DNA of 64,000 bases from Hyphomicrobiaceae bacterium (GTDB taxonomy: Bacteria > Pseudomonadota > Alphaproteobacteria > Rhizobiales > Methyloligellaceae), in the NCBI GenBank assembly GCA_020637815.1, contig JACKJS010000002.1, positions 507,501 through 571,500 on the forward strand. Reading direction: 5' to 3'. Every line of letters starts with the position of its first letter. Position 1 is the stretch's first letter. Shown one piece after another: positions 6,478 through 15,803 of this stretch. The position numbers and the translations under genes are program-made. The notes beneath the pieces are model-generated. The model worked only from the letters and a program-made list of their open reading frames with translations. It was not told the DNA's origin and made no database searches.

Positions 6478-8784
6478 GTGTTACATGTCTCACACCCGCG
6501 GCAGATCACTTTAGTCGGCGTTCTAATCTGGACACTCGGCGTTTTATTGTCTGCGTCCTCCAGCGCCCAGACGCCGTCGCGGCTGGAGGAGTTCTTGGCA
6601 CAGGTCCATGCCGGCGATGTCGTGCCAGGCGCGGATCGTTTCGGCGCTATTCGCGGGACGCCGCCCGTGGCTCCAGCGATCAAGGGTGACAAGGACAAGG
6701 ACGATGGCGACGAAGACGATGACGAGGAGATCGTAGGTTACGTCTATCTCACGTCCGATGTTGTCGATACCGCCGGCTATTCCGGTAAGCCAATTCACAC
6801 GCTGGTGGGGTTGGACCCCGAGGGAACCATCGTCGGCGCCAAGTTACTTGAGCACCATGAGCCAATCGTCCTCGTCGGAATTCCAGAGTCGCGAATTGAG
6901 CACTCTCTGGAAGGGCTGATCGGCTTCAACCCTCTGAAAGCAGCCGCCAAGAACGAACAGTCACCAGAGGTCGACATCGTTTCCGGTGCGACGGTAACCG
7001 TGCTGGTTATCGAGGACAGCGTCCTCCGTTCGGCCGGACGTATTGCGCAACAGCTCGTAGGACGTCCCAGCGCGTCGGACCGGCCCGCCCGCGCCGTGGA
7101 TATGGAAGCCGGCGAGGCAACGGATTGGTCCACACTGTTGGGCAACGGCGCGGTGCGCCGACTGCAGCTCAGCGTCGGCGATGTGAACGAGGCGTTTGTG
7201 CGCTCGGGCGATGCCCGGGCGGTCGCACGGCCTGAGAAGGGGCCTCCGGATGCGACGTTTATCGACCTCTACGTCGCTCTGGTATCTCAGCCCGCGATAG
7301 GACGCAGCCTGCTCGGCGAAGCGGGCTTCAAGCGTTTGCAATCGCGTCTGCGACCAAAGCAGTCTGCACTTTTGGTGATGGGCGCCGGCCCGTACTCGTT
7401 CAAAGGGTCGGGCTACGTTCGCGGCGGTGTGTTCGATCGTGTTCAGGTCACACAAGGCACGGAGACAATCCGCTTTCGCGACAAGGACCATGAGCGGATC
7501 GATCGTTTGGCGGCCGACGGCGCGCCTCGTTTCAAGGAGATCGCGTTATTCGCACTGCCTGACGGTACGCAATTCCAGCCTGCTGATCCGTGGACGTTGC
7601 ATCTTTTGGTGCAGCGGCGCATAGGGGCTCTTGACAAGGCATTTACAACCTTCGGGCTCAATTATCGGCTGCCCCAGTCATATACCAAGCCTATCCCGTC
7701 TGCCGAGCCCATAGCGTCGGCCGCGACGGCGGAGCGAGCCGCAGTACATCCGGCAAAGCAAAGGGCAGGAAGGCCGCTTGCATCCGAGCCAGGCGAGCCG
7801 CTGTGGGAACGAATCTGGCGCAGCAAGATCGCATCGATAACGGTGCTTGTCGTGATGTTGCTCGCCCTGACCGCGATCTTCTTTTTCCAAGATATATTGG
7901 TGAAGCACGAAAAACTCTTCGACTACATCCGATTGAGCTACTTGGCCGTGACGCTTATTTGGCTTGGATGGGTTGCCCAGGCTCAGCTCTCTGTCGTCAA
8001 CGTCCTCTTCTTCATGGACTCGCTCAGAGGGGACTTCGATTGGTCCCACTTCTTGATCGACCCGTTGATCTTCATCCTTTGGTTCTCGGTTGCCGCCGCG
8101 TTGCTGTTTTGGGGGCGCGGACCGTTTTGCGGATGGCTGTGCCCCTTCGGTGCGCTGCAAGAACTGACCAACCGCGCGGCGCGCTTGCTGCGAGTCCCTC
8201 AAATCAAAGTACCCTGGGGCGTTCATGAGCGATTGTGGCCGATCAAGTATGTGATCTTCCTGGTGCTGTTCGGCATCTCGCTCGGCTCTCTCGCGCTTTC
8301 CGAGAGGCTGGCCGAGGTGGAGCCGTTCAAGACCGCAATCATTCTGCGCTTCATGCGCGACTGGTGGTTTGTCCTGTTCGCGGTTGCCCTGATTGGCATG
8401 GGTCTGTTCATCGAACGGTTCTTTTGCCGCTACCTGTGCCCGCTCGGCGCCGCGCTCGCCATACCGGGCCGTCTTCGGATGTTCGACTGGCTGAAGCGAT
8501 ATCGCGAGTGCGGCAATCCCTGCATGCGCTGCTACAACGAATGCCCCGTCGGCGCCATCCATCCAGAAGGCCATATCAACCCCAACGAGTGCATTTCGTG
8601 CCTGCACTGTCAGGTGCTGTACCACCACGAACGGAAATGTCCGGTGTTGATTCAGCGGCGGCTTAAACGTGAGCGCCGGGCCGCACTCAGCCCGGGAACG
8701 TTTGGCACTTCATCACAAAAAGCAAAGCCGGCGCCGGCAGCCCCCAAAGCTGCACGCGTCTTATCCGAAGGAGTGGAGCAATGA
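6478..8784 (+). CDS. nosR: NosR, membrane flavo-iron-sulfur protein for N2O reduction
   Basis: 768 residues. A signal/first helix (about 10-30) precedes a periplasmic FMN-binding domain with the covalent-flavin motif SGATVT at 169-174. Several membrane helices then follow, with two FC-x-x-LCP motifs (FCGWLCPFGA and FCRYLCPLGA), and the C-terminus has a two-[4Fe-4S] ferredoxin region (CMRCYNECP ... CISCLHCQ). NosR passes quinol electrons to, or matures, NosZ. The start is a GTG; a GGAGGG lies rather far upstream, so the exact start is less certain. An unusual run of Asp/Lys/Glu (about residues 69-84) sits in the FMN-domain region where other NosR proteins, as I recall them, continue directly. 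It overlaps nosZ by ATGA. Confidence 0.95.
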   Translation: MLHVSHPRQITLVGVLIWTLGVLLSASSSAQTPSRLEEFLAQVHAGDVVPGADRFGAIRGTPPVAPAIKGDKDKDDGDEDDDEEIVGYVYLTSDVVDTAGYSGKPIHTLVGLDPEGTIVGAKLLEHHEPIVLVGIPESRIEHSLEGLIGFNPLKAAAKNEQSPEVDIVSGATVTVLVIEDSVLRSAGRIAQQLVGRPSASDRPARAVDMEAGEATDWSTLLGNGAVRRLQLSVGDVNEAFVRSGDARAVARPEKGPPDATFIDLYVALVSQPAIGRSLLGEAGFKRLQSRLRPKQSALLVMGAGPYSFKGSGYVRGGVFDRVQVTQGTETIRFRDKDHERIDRLAADGAPRFKEIALFALPDGTQFQPADPWTLHLLVQRRIGALDKAFTTFGLNYRLPQSYTKPIPSAEPIASAATAERAAVHPAKQRAGRPLASEPGEPLWERIWRSKIASITVLVVMLLALTAIFFFQDILVKHEKLFDYIRLSYLAVTLIWLGWVAQAQLSVVNVLFFMDSLRGDFDWSHFLIDPLIFILWFSVAAALLFWGRGPFCGWLCPFGALQELTNRAARLLRVPQIKVPWGVHERLWPIKYVIFLVLFGISLGSLALSERLAEVEPFKTAIILRFMRDWWFVLFAVALIGMGLFIERFFCRYLCPLGAALAIPGRLRMFDWLKRYRECGNPCMRCYNECPVGAIHPEGHINPNECISCLHCQVLYHHERKCPVLIQRRLKRERRAALSPGTFGTSSQKAKPAPAAPKAARVLSEGVEQ

Positions 8785-10694
8785 CCAAGACGACAGACAA
8801 TGGCAATATTAGCCGACGCGATCTTTTCGGCGCGACCGCTTCGGTTGCAACGATCGCTGGGCTCGGAGGCGCGGCAGGCGTTGTCGGTGGCGCGACATTG
8901 GCGCCTCGCGCGGGTCACGCGGCAACCGGCAAGGCGAGCGTCGGTCCGGGCGAACTCGATGAATATTATGTGTTCTTCTCGAGTGGCCAGTCCGGCGAGC
9001 TACGCATCATCGGTCTTCCCTCCATGCGTGAGCTGATGCGCGTCCCTGTATTCAACCGGTGCAGCGCTACCGGCTGGGGCCTCACGAACGAAAGTCGAAA
9101 AATCCTCACCGAGGGCCTGCTGCCCGAAACCCGTGAGTTTTTAAAGACACGCGGCGAAACCTACCTGAACGGCGATTTGCATCATCCGCATATGTCGTTC
9201 ACGGACGGTACGTACGATGGGCGGTACTTGTTTATGAACGACAAGGCAAATTCGCGTATTGCCCGCGTGCGCTGCGACGTCATGAAGTGCGACAAGATTA
9301 TCGAGATCCCCAATATGGAGGCGGTGCACGGCCTGCGCGTGCAGAAGTTTCCTCGGACCGGCTATGTGTTTGCCAACGGCGAGGATCGGTTGCCGCTGCC
9401 CAACGACGGTACCATTCTCGACGAGCCGAAAAAATACGGCGCCATGTTTACCGCCGTCGACGGCGACACGATGAAGATCGCATGGCAGGTCATGGTTGAC
9501 GGCAACCTGGACAACGTGGATGCCGACTACCAAGGCAAGTATTGCTTCTCGACCTGCTACAACTCCGAGGGTGGCGTAACCCTGGGAGAAATGACCGCTG
9601 CCGAGCAGGATTGGGTCGTCATCTTCAACATTGCACGGATTGAAGAGGCTGTTCGCAAAGGCGACTATACCGAGCACAACGGCGTACCGGTCATCGACGG
9701 GCGGCATGGCTCTGCCTACACCCGTTACGTGCCGGTGCCGAATAGCCCTCACGGTATCAATACCGCTCCGGACGGCATCCACGTCGTCGCCAACGGGAAG
9801 CTGTCGCCTACCGTCACCGTTTTCGACGTGCGCCGCTTCGACGACTTGTTCGATGACAAGATCAAGCCTCGCGATACCGTGGTCGCTGAGCCGGAACTAG
9901 GACTGGGGCCGCTGCATACTGCCTTCGACGGCCGGGGCAACGCATACACCACCCTCTTCATCGACAGTCAGGTCTGCAAGTGGTCGATCGACAAAGCCAT
10001 TCAGAAATTTGACGGGAAAGACGTCGATCCGATCTTGGACAAGCTCGATGTGCATTATCAGCCCGGCCACAATCACACGTCCATGGGTCAGACCAACGAG
10101 GCAGACGGCAAGTGGCTCTTGTCTCTTAACAAGTTCTCCAAGGACCGTTTCCTCAATGTGGGTCCGCTCAAGCCGGAATGCGATCAGCTGATCGATATCT
10201 CCGGCGACGAGATGGTCTTGGTTCACGACGGGCCTTCGTTCGCCGAGCCGCATGACGCGACCATCGTGCACGCCTCGAAGGTGAATCCCGTCCATGTTTG
10301 GGATCGAAAAGATCCGATGTTCGAAGATGCGGTGAAGCAGGCCGCCGCCGATGGCGTGGACCTAGAGACAGCAGCCACGGTTATCCGAGATGGTAACAAG
10401 GTGCGCGTCTATACCTATTCGGCGGCACCGGTCTTTGGCCTTACGAGCTTCAATGTGAAGCAAGGCGACGAGGTGACGGTCTATGTCACCAATAGAGACC
10501 AAGTGGAGGACTTGACCCACGGGTTCACGCTGGTCAACCACGGTGTCGCCATGGAAGTCGGGCCGCAGGCCACCGCTTCGGTGACTTTCGTGGCCGATCG
10601 GCCCGGTGTGCATTGGTATTACTGCCAGTGGTTTTGTCACGCTCTTCATATGGAAATGAAAGGACGGATGCTGGTCGAGCCGCGCGGCGCTTAA
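8781..10694 (+). CDS. nosZ: Nitrous-oxide reductase, clade I (Tat-exported)
   Basis: 637 residues. A twin-arginine signal, ISRRDLFGA, at residues 10-18 places it in clade I. The seven-bladed propeller with CuZ histidines is evident (HPHMSFTDGTYDGRY, NSPHGINTAPDG, GHNHTSMGQTNEADGKW). The C-terminal cupredoxin carries the CuA ligands in WYYCQWFCHALHMEMKGRM. It reduces N2O to N2 in the periplasm. It is translationally coupled to nosR and followed two bases later by nosD. The motif set is intact, so the enzyme should be functional. Confidence 0.98.
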   Translation: MTKTTDNGNISRRDLFGATASVATIAGLGGAAGVVGGATLAPRAGHAATGKASVGPGELDEYYVFFSSGQSGELRIIGLPSMRELMRVPVFNRCSATGWGLTNESRKILTEGLLPETREFLKTRGETYLNGDLHHPHMSFTDGTYDGRYLFMNDKANSRIARVRCDVMKCDKIIEIPNMEAVHGLRVQKFPRTGYVFANGEDRLPLPNDGTILDEPKKYGAMFTAVDGDTMKIAWQVMVDGNLDNVDADYQGKYCFSTCYNSEGGVTLGEMTAAEQDWVVIFNIARIEEAVRKGDYTEHNGVPVIDGRHGSAYTRYVPVPNSPHGINTAPDGIHVVANGKLSPTVTVFDVRRFDDLFDDKIKPRDTVVAEPELGLGPLHTAFDGRGNAYTTLFIDSQVCKWSIDKAIQKFDGKDVDPILDKLDVHYQPGHNHTSMGQTNEADGKWLLSLNKFSKDRFLNVGPLKPECDQLIDISGDEMVLVHDGPSFAEPHDATIVHASKVNPVHVWDRKDPMFEDAVKQAAADGVDLETAATVIRDGNKVRVYTYSAAPVFGLTSFNVKQGDEVTVYVTNRDQVEDLTHGFTLVNHGVAMEVGPQATASVTFVADRPGVHWYYCQWFCHALHMEMKGRMLVEPRGA

Positions 10695-10696
10695 CG

Positions 10697-11974
10697 ATGT
10701 CAATCTCCCGAGCACTTTTGGGGATCTGCCTACGCGGGCTATTCGTGGCGATGGCCACGGCGTTGGCCGTCGCCGGCGCGGCCGCCGGCGAGCCGATCCC
10801 GATTGCGCCGGGGGAAAGCCTGCAGAGCGCTATAGCCTCTGCCGAGCCTGGTGACGTTCTGCGCCTTGAGCGTGGACGTCACCAGGGTCCGATTGTTCTC
10901 GACAAACCGCTCACGCTCGTTGGTGACGAAGGCGCCGTACTCCTCGGCTCCGGGCACGGCAGCGTCATCTCGATCACCGTTCCCGGCGTGACGGTTAAGG
11001 GGCTCACGATTCGTGGATCGGGAATCGACGTGCCGGCCATGGACTCGGCAATCCTCGTGGCAAGGACCGCGCCGGGCGCCAAAATCTTCAACAATCGCTT
11101 GGAAGGAAATCTGTTCGGCGTGTACCTGCACGGCGCCGGCAACTCCGTCGTGAAGAACAACGTGATCGTCGGGCGCAGCGATCTTCGAATATCGGAGGCC
11201 GGTAACGGCGTATCGATCTGGAATGCGCCGGGAGCCAAAGTGATCGGCAACGATTTCCGCTTGGGCCGCGACGGGATCTTTGTCAACACGAGCAAAGAGA
11301 ATGAGTTTCGCGACAATCGGTTCTCAGGTCTGCGCTTCGCGATCCACTACATGTACACGCACGATAGCAAGATCACCGGAAACAGATCGCGCGGCAATCA
11401 CGTCGGCTGGGCGCTCATGTATTCCGATCGCCTAGAAGTGAGGGACAATCTGAGTGAGGGCGATCGCGATCACGGATTGCTGATGAACTACGTGAACGAC
11501 TCCGTCGTGACCGGAAACGTCGTCCGTTCCAGCGAGAACAAATGTCTGTTTATTTACAACGCGCATAGAAACCGAATCGCGCACAATTGGTTCGAAGGCT
11601 GTTTGATCGGCATTCATTTCACCGCCGGCTCGGAACAGAACCAGGTCTTCGGCAACGCCTTCGTCAACAATCAGACCCAAGTCAAATATGTCGGCTCGCG
11701 AATCGTCGAATGGTCGTATCAGGGCCTCGGAAATTATTGGAGCGACAACGCGGCCTTCGATTTGAACGGAGACGGGATTTCCGACCGGCCATACCGGCCC
11801 AACGATATTGTCGACGATATTCTTTGGCGATACCCGCAGGCCAAGCTTCTCCTCAACAGCCCCGCTATGGACGTCTTGCGGTACGCCCAATCCCGTCTGC
11901 CGGCGCTTTATCCGGGAGGTGTGCTGGACACAGCGCCGCTCATGCGCCCGCCCGACATGAGAGCTGGATCATGA
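10697..11974 (+). CDS. nosD: NosD, periplasmic beta-helix copper-site maturation protein
   Basis: 425 residues. A signal peptide ends near AGAAAGEP, followed by CASH-type right-handed parallel beta-helix repeats rich in N-x-V/G-N turns (ITGNRSRGN, VVTGNVVRSSENK). NosD works with the NosFY ABC transporter to assemble the CuZ sulfide cluster of NosZ. The start at 10697 was chosen because it lies two bases after the nosZ stop and directly precedes the signal peptide. It overlaps nosF by ATGA. Confidence 0.95.
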   Translation: MSISRALLGICLRGLFVAMATALAVAGAAAGEPIPIAPGESLQSAIASAEPGDVLRLERGRHQGPIVLDKPLTLVGDEGAVLLGSGHGSVISITVPGVTVKGLTIRGSGIDVPAMDSAILVARTAPGAKIFNNRLEGNLFGVYLHGAGNSVVKNNVIVGRSDLRISEAGNGVSIWNAPGAKVIGNDFRLGRDGIFVNTSKENEFRDNRFSGLRFAIHYMYTHDSKITGNRSRGNHVGWALMYSDRLEVRDNLSEGDRDHGLLMNYVNDSVVTGNVVRSSENKCLFIYNAHRNRIAHNWFEGCLIGIHFTAGSEQNQVFGNAFVNNQTQVKYVGSRIVEWSYQGLGNYWSDNAAFDLNGDGISDRPYRPNDIVDDILWRYPQAKLLLNSPAMDVLRYAQSRLPALYPGGVLDTAPLMRPPDMRAGS

Positions 11975-12885
11975 AGGCGGTCGTCGAACTCACGCGAGCG
12001 ACCAAGCGCTACGGCCGGATTGCGGCCCTGCAGGACGTCAGCTTGGCGCTCAATCCGGGTGAAACCGTCGCCGTGATCGGCCACAACGGCGCTGGCAAGA
12101 CCACGTTGATGAAGCTTGTCCTGGGTCTCATCCGGCCTAGCAGCGGTTCCGTCCTCGTGCACGGCGCGGATCCCGCCGGCCGGAAAGGTGCGCGTGTCCG
12201 GCGCTCCGTCGGCTTCGTGCCGGAAAGTGTCGCATTCCATGCGGCGATGACCGCGACAGAACTGCTTTCGTTCTATGCGCGACTGAAGGGAGCCCCCTGC
12301 GAGAAAAACAAGACGCTATTGGAGCGGGTCGGATTGGCTGAAGCGGCTCATCGCCGCGTCGGAACTTATTCGAAGGGCATGCGGCAGCGCTTGCTGTTGG
12401 CCCAAGCTCTACTTGGGCAACCGGGCCTGCTGTTGCTGGACGAGCCCACATCCGGCCTCGACCCAGAGTCTCGATCTCAGATCTACGAGACCATCGACCA
12501 GCTCCGCACCGAGGGTGCCACAGTCATGCTTTCCTCGCATGCGCTGGCCGAGATCGAGCATCATGTCAGTCGCGTGGCCCTTCTGCACCGAGGCCGACTG
12601 ATTGCGGCAGGCGACCTGCCGACGATGCGACGGCAGGTCTCGCTACCGTCGCGGCTCCGGCTAACAGTGAAACACTGCATGACGGAGCGTGTCCTATCGT
12701 CGTTGACCGAAGAGGTGACCCTGATGTCCCGCGGTCCCGACTGGCTGGAGTTCGCGGTGCCCGAGACATCCAAGATTTCGCTGTTGCGCGAAGTCACCGC
12801 CATGCCCGACGTGGTCTTGGACGTCGAAATGAAGCATCCAAGTTTGGAAGTGCTCTATCACCACCTTTGTGCGGAGGAGGAATGA
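11971..12885 (+). CDS. nosF: NosF, ABC transporter ATPase for NosZ maturation
   Basis: 304 residues. Walker A GHNGAGKTT (about 35-43), signature YSKGMRQRL, Walker B LLLLDEPTSGLDP and an H-loop SSHALAE are all present, so the ATPase should be competent. With NosY and NosD it feeds the CuZ site, thought to involve sulfur supply. Four-base overlaps with nosD and nosY indicate translational coupling. Confidence 0.95.
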   Translation: MKAVVELTRATKRYGRIAALQDVSLALNPGETVAVIGHNGAGKTTLMKLVLGLIRPSSGSVLVHGADPAGRKGARVRRSVGFVPESVAFHAAMTATELLSFYARLKGAPCEKNKTLLERVGLAEAAHRRVGTYSKGMRQRLLLAQALLGQPGLLLLDEPTSGLDPESRSQIYETIDQLRTEGATVMLSSHALAEIEHHVSRVALLHRGRLIAAGDLPTMRRQVSLPSRLRLTVKHCMTERVLSSLTEEVTLMSRGPDWLEFAVPETSKISLLREVTAMPDVVLDVEMKHPSLEVLYHHLCAEEE

Positions 12886-13706
12886 TGACCGCGCTTCTCG
12901 TCATCGCCGGTCAGGAGGTGCGCGCAGGCATTCGAAATCGGTGGGTGATCATGACCACCGTGATATTGGCGGCGCTTGCCTTGAGCCTCGTTCTGCTTGG
13001 AAGCACACCGACGGGAACGATTGGGGCCTCGCCGTTGACCGTTGTCGTGGTCAGTCTGGCGAGCCTGACGATCTTCCTGGTTCCGTTGATAGCTTTGTTG
13101 CTTTCTTTCGACTCCATCGTCGGCGAGGACGAACGCGGCACGCTTCTTCTTCTTCTCGCATATCCGGTCTCGCGTGGGCAGATCGTGCTTGGGAAGTTTG
13201 TTGGACAGATTACGATTCTTGCACTGGCAACCGTGGTTGGTTACGGCGTCGCTGGCGCGGTGCTGTATTTCGGGAGCGCCGGTGATGCCGAGAACTGGCC
13301 AGACTTCGCCGTCCTCATCGGTACGTCAATTCTTCTGGGTGCCGTCTTTATCGCGCTCGGGGTCCTTGTCAGCATTGTTGTGCGGGAAAGAGCCACCGCG
13401 GCGGGCCTCGCCGTTGGGCTTTGGCTGCTCCTTGTGCTCGTCTACGACCTTGCGCTAGTGGGCCTACTCGTTGCCGATCAAGGCAAGAGCGTTACAGAGT
13501 CGATGCTGAATGGGCTCCTGTTGCTCAATCCGACGGACATCTACCGCTTGATCAACCTGACAGGTCACGACGCGGTGGCGCAGGTTGCCGGGATGGCCGC
13601 CATGCAAGCGAACCTGTCGCTTTCGGCGCTCTATGCGGCCTTGCTCGCTTGGGTCGCACTGCCGTTGGCGGCTGGTGTCCTCATCTTCAACAAGAGGCGA
13701 GCATGA
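12882..13706 (+). CDS. nosY: NosY, ABC transporter permease for NosZ maturation
   Basis: 274 residues with about six hydrophobic segments and the family's SFDSIVGEDERGTLLLLLAYPVSR cytoplasmic segment before helix three. It is an ABC-2 type permease that pairs with NosF. Two consecutive ATGs (12882, 12885) follow GGAGGAGG; the first overlaps the nosF stop. It overlaps nosL by ATGA. Confidence 0.95.
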   Translation: MMTALLVIAGQEVRAGIRNRWVIMTTVILAALALSLVLLGSTPTGTIGASPLTVVVVSLASLTIFLVPLIALLLSFDSIVGEDERGTLLLLLAYPVSRGQIVLGKFVGQITILALATVVGYGVAGAVLYFGSAGDAENWPDFAVLIGTSILLGAVFIALGVLVSIVVRERATAAGLAVGLWLLLVLVYDLALVGLLVADQGKSVTESMLNGLLLLNPTDIYRLINLTGHDAVAQVAGMAAMQANLSLSALYAALLAWVALPLAAGVLIFNKRRA

Positions 13707-14266
13707 GAGCCTTTCTGCTTAATCTAGCCGGTCTGTTGATCGCTGCAGCCGTGGCCAGCTGCGGGGACGACTCCAATCTCTCCCGCACCATATCGCCCCA
13801 AGAACCCGGACCGGATTCCGTCGCCTATTACTGTGGCATGAATATTTCCGAGCACGCCGGACCCAAGGGTCAGATTTTCCTGAAGGGGCAGCAGAAGCCG
13901 GTCTGGTTCGCCTCGGTGCGAGATACGCTTGCTTTCACCATGCTGCCAGGAGAGCCGAACAACATCGACGCAATCTTCGTCAGCGATGTTGGGAATGCGA
14001 AGCGTTGGGACCAGCTGGAGCCAGGGGCTTGGGTCGAGGCCAACAAGGCGATCTTTGTAGCCGGGAGCAACGTCCAAGGCGGCATGGGAGCTGCGGAACT
14101 CGTTCCGTTCGCGAAGAGGGCGGCTGCCGAGCAGTTCCAGGCCAAGCACGGTGGAGAAATCTATCGTCTCGACGATTTGCCGGAACGCTACATCCTAGGT
14201 GAAGCGGACGTGCAAACTTCTTCGGCATCCGATCCGGATGCGGCGTCCAAGGATATGGCACACTAA
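13703..14266 (+). CDS. nosL: NosL, copper-binding lipoprotein
   Basis: 187 residues. A lipoprotein signal ends in VASC (Cys near residue 20). The Cu(I)-binding YYCGMNI motif follows, then the NosL fold with VWFASVRDTLAFTML and MGAAELVPFAKRAAAEQF. NosL delivers copper to apo-NosZ at the outer face of the inner membrane. It lies between nosY (overlap) and nosX (one-base gap). Confidence 0.95.
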   Translation: MRAFLLNLAGLLIAAAVASCGDDSNLSRTISPQEPGPDSVAYYCGMNISEHAGPKGQIFLKGQQKPVWFASVRDTLAFTMLPGEPNNIDAIFVSDVGNAKRWDQLEPGAWVEANKAIFVAGSNVQGGMGAAELVPFAKRAAAEQFQAKHGGEIYRLDDLPERYILGEADVQTSSASDPDAASKDMAH

Positions 14267-14267
14267 C

Positions 14268-15251
14268 ATGCAGACCACACTCGTCAGCAGACGTCGCTTT
14301 ATTGGCATCGTAGGTGCTGCAGCGGGCATGACGCTATCTCCGGCACTCGGTGCCACCAAGTCGTCAATTCACCGTTGGAACGGTGCGGCAATGGGCGCCA
14401 AAGCAACAATTGAGATCATTCACTCGGACGCGAACGAGGCCCATAGAGTTATCGATCTGGCGATCAGCGAGATTGAGCGCCTGGAAAATATCTTCAGCCT
14501 CTATCGCGCGGAGTCGTCGGTGTCTCGCTTGAACCGGGACGGACGCTTGATCGCGCCGCCGCTGGAGCTGGTGGATCTTCTCACGCGAGCGTCCGCGGTC
14601 AGCGCCATGAGTGGCGGTGCCTTCGACGTCACTGTTCAACCGCTCTGGGCACGCTATCGCGATCATTTCAGCGCCGATCCCGGCGCCACGGCGTTGCCTA
14701 CCGTAGACGATATCCTGCCGCTTGTCGATTGGCGGGCGGTGCGAAGCGACGGTGAGGCGATCACCTTCGACCGTCTCGGGATGGCGATCACGCCGAACGG
14801 CATCGCGCAAGGCTATGTCACAGACTGCGTGGCCGACATCTTGCGCCGCAACCATATCGATGCCGTGGCGCTAAATCTCGGCGAGGTGCTGACGATGGGT
14901 CACCGTAGCGACGGCCGTGACTGGCAGGTTGGGATTAGTGATCCAGAGGAGCCGGCGCGAATCGCGGGCCGGATAGCGTGTTCCAATCGCGCGGTTGCGA
15001 CATCGGGCGGGTATGGGACGCTGTTCGATCATGCCCAACACTACAGTCATCTACTCGACCCACGGACCGGAAGGACGGCGCCTATCGAGCGGGGCGTCAG
15101 CGTCGTGGCGGACTCTGCATGTCTCGCGGATGCATGGTCGACGGCCTTTGCACTGATGGACTCGGCCTCGATCCGCGAATCGGCTCATGGGCTCGAAAAT
15201 GTCGAAGTCTACGTTGCGACACCGAATTCCGGCCTAAAACGCCTGGTATAG
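14268..15251 (+). CDS. nosX: NosX, ApbE-type FAD:protein FMN transferase
   Basis: 327 residues. A Tat signal (SRRRFIGIVGAAAG) leads into an ApbE domain with LENIFSLYRAESSVSRLNR, SGGAFDVTVQPLW, the N-G-I-A-Q-GY-V-T motif and a Mg2+/FAD-binding HLLDPRTGR segment. It should attach FMN to the SGATVT threonine of NosR in the periplasm. It is the last gene of the nos run; its start follows the nosL stop by one base. Confidence 0.93.
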   Translation: MQTTLVSRRRFIGIVGAAAGMTLSPALGATKSSIHRWNGAAMGAKATIEIIHSDANEAHRVIDLAISEIERLENIFSLYRAESSVSRLNRDGRLIAPPLELVDLLTRASAVSAMSGGAFDVTVQPLWARYRDHFSADPGATALPTVDDILPLVDWRAVRSDGEAITFDRLGMAITPNGIAQGYVTDCVADILRRNHIDAVALNLGEVLTMGHRSDGRDWQVGISDPEEPARIAGRIACSNRAVATSGGYGTLFDHAQHYSHLLDPRTGRTAPIERGVSVVADSACLADAWSTAFALMDSASIRESAHGLENVEVYVATPNSGLKRLV

Positions 15252-15344
15252 CCAAGGTATCGCCAAGGACGGGCTTAAATGAGCTGGGAGACGTCCAAAC
15301 AGAGCCGATGGTGGCTTTGTGCGGAGAATGTAAGGAGAAGAGAG

Positions 15345-15743
15345 ATGAAGAAACGTGGACTGTTGGGTCTTTGCGCTACGGCACTTGTCGCGCTAGCCGG
15401 ACCGGCCTTCGCGGCGGACGACGATGCGGCGCAGGGCAAAGCCGCCTTTACAAAATGTGCGATCTGTCACCAGGTCGGCCCAAACGCCAAGACATTGGTG
15501 GGCCCAGAGCTCAATGGCATCGTCGGTCGCAAGGCAGGCGTCGTGGCCGGCTATAACTACTCAGCGGGCATGAAGGAGCTCGATGAAAAGGGCTATGTCT
15601 GGACCGAAGAGAACCTCGACAAATGGGTCGCCGATCCGAAAGCGCTGCTCCCAAATTCGCCGATGGCACTCGCGTTTCCGGGCATCAAAGATGCCGAGGA
15701 GCGAGCGCGTATTATCAGCTATCTGAAGACATTTCCGGAATAG
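15345..15743 (+). CDS. Class I c-type cytochrome, putative NosZ electron donor
   Basis: 132 residues with a signal peptide (cleavage near AFA-ADD), one CAICH haem site near residue 38, a GPELNGIVGR segment and a C-terminal SPMALAFPGIKD stretch that would supply the Met ligand. AAGGAGAAG lies just upstream of the start. Located 93 nt after nosX on the same strand, it plausibly hands electrons from the bc1 complex to NosZ, though a general cytochrome c2 role is also possible. Confidence 0.88.
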   Translation: MKKRGLLGLCATALVALAGPAFAADDDAAQGKAAFTKCAICHQVGPNAKTLVGPELNGIVGRKAGVVAGYNYSAGMKELDEKGYVWTEENLDKWVADPKALLPNSPMALAFPGIKDAEERARIISYLKTFPE

Positions 15744-15803
15744 AGACCGTGGTTTGCGTGCCGCGCTAGGTCTGCAAATTTCGTGCCGATCGCTGAAGCA
15801 CGA

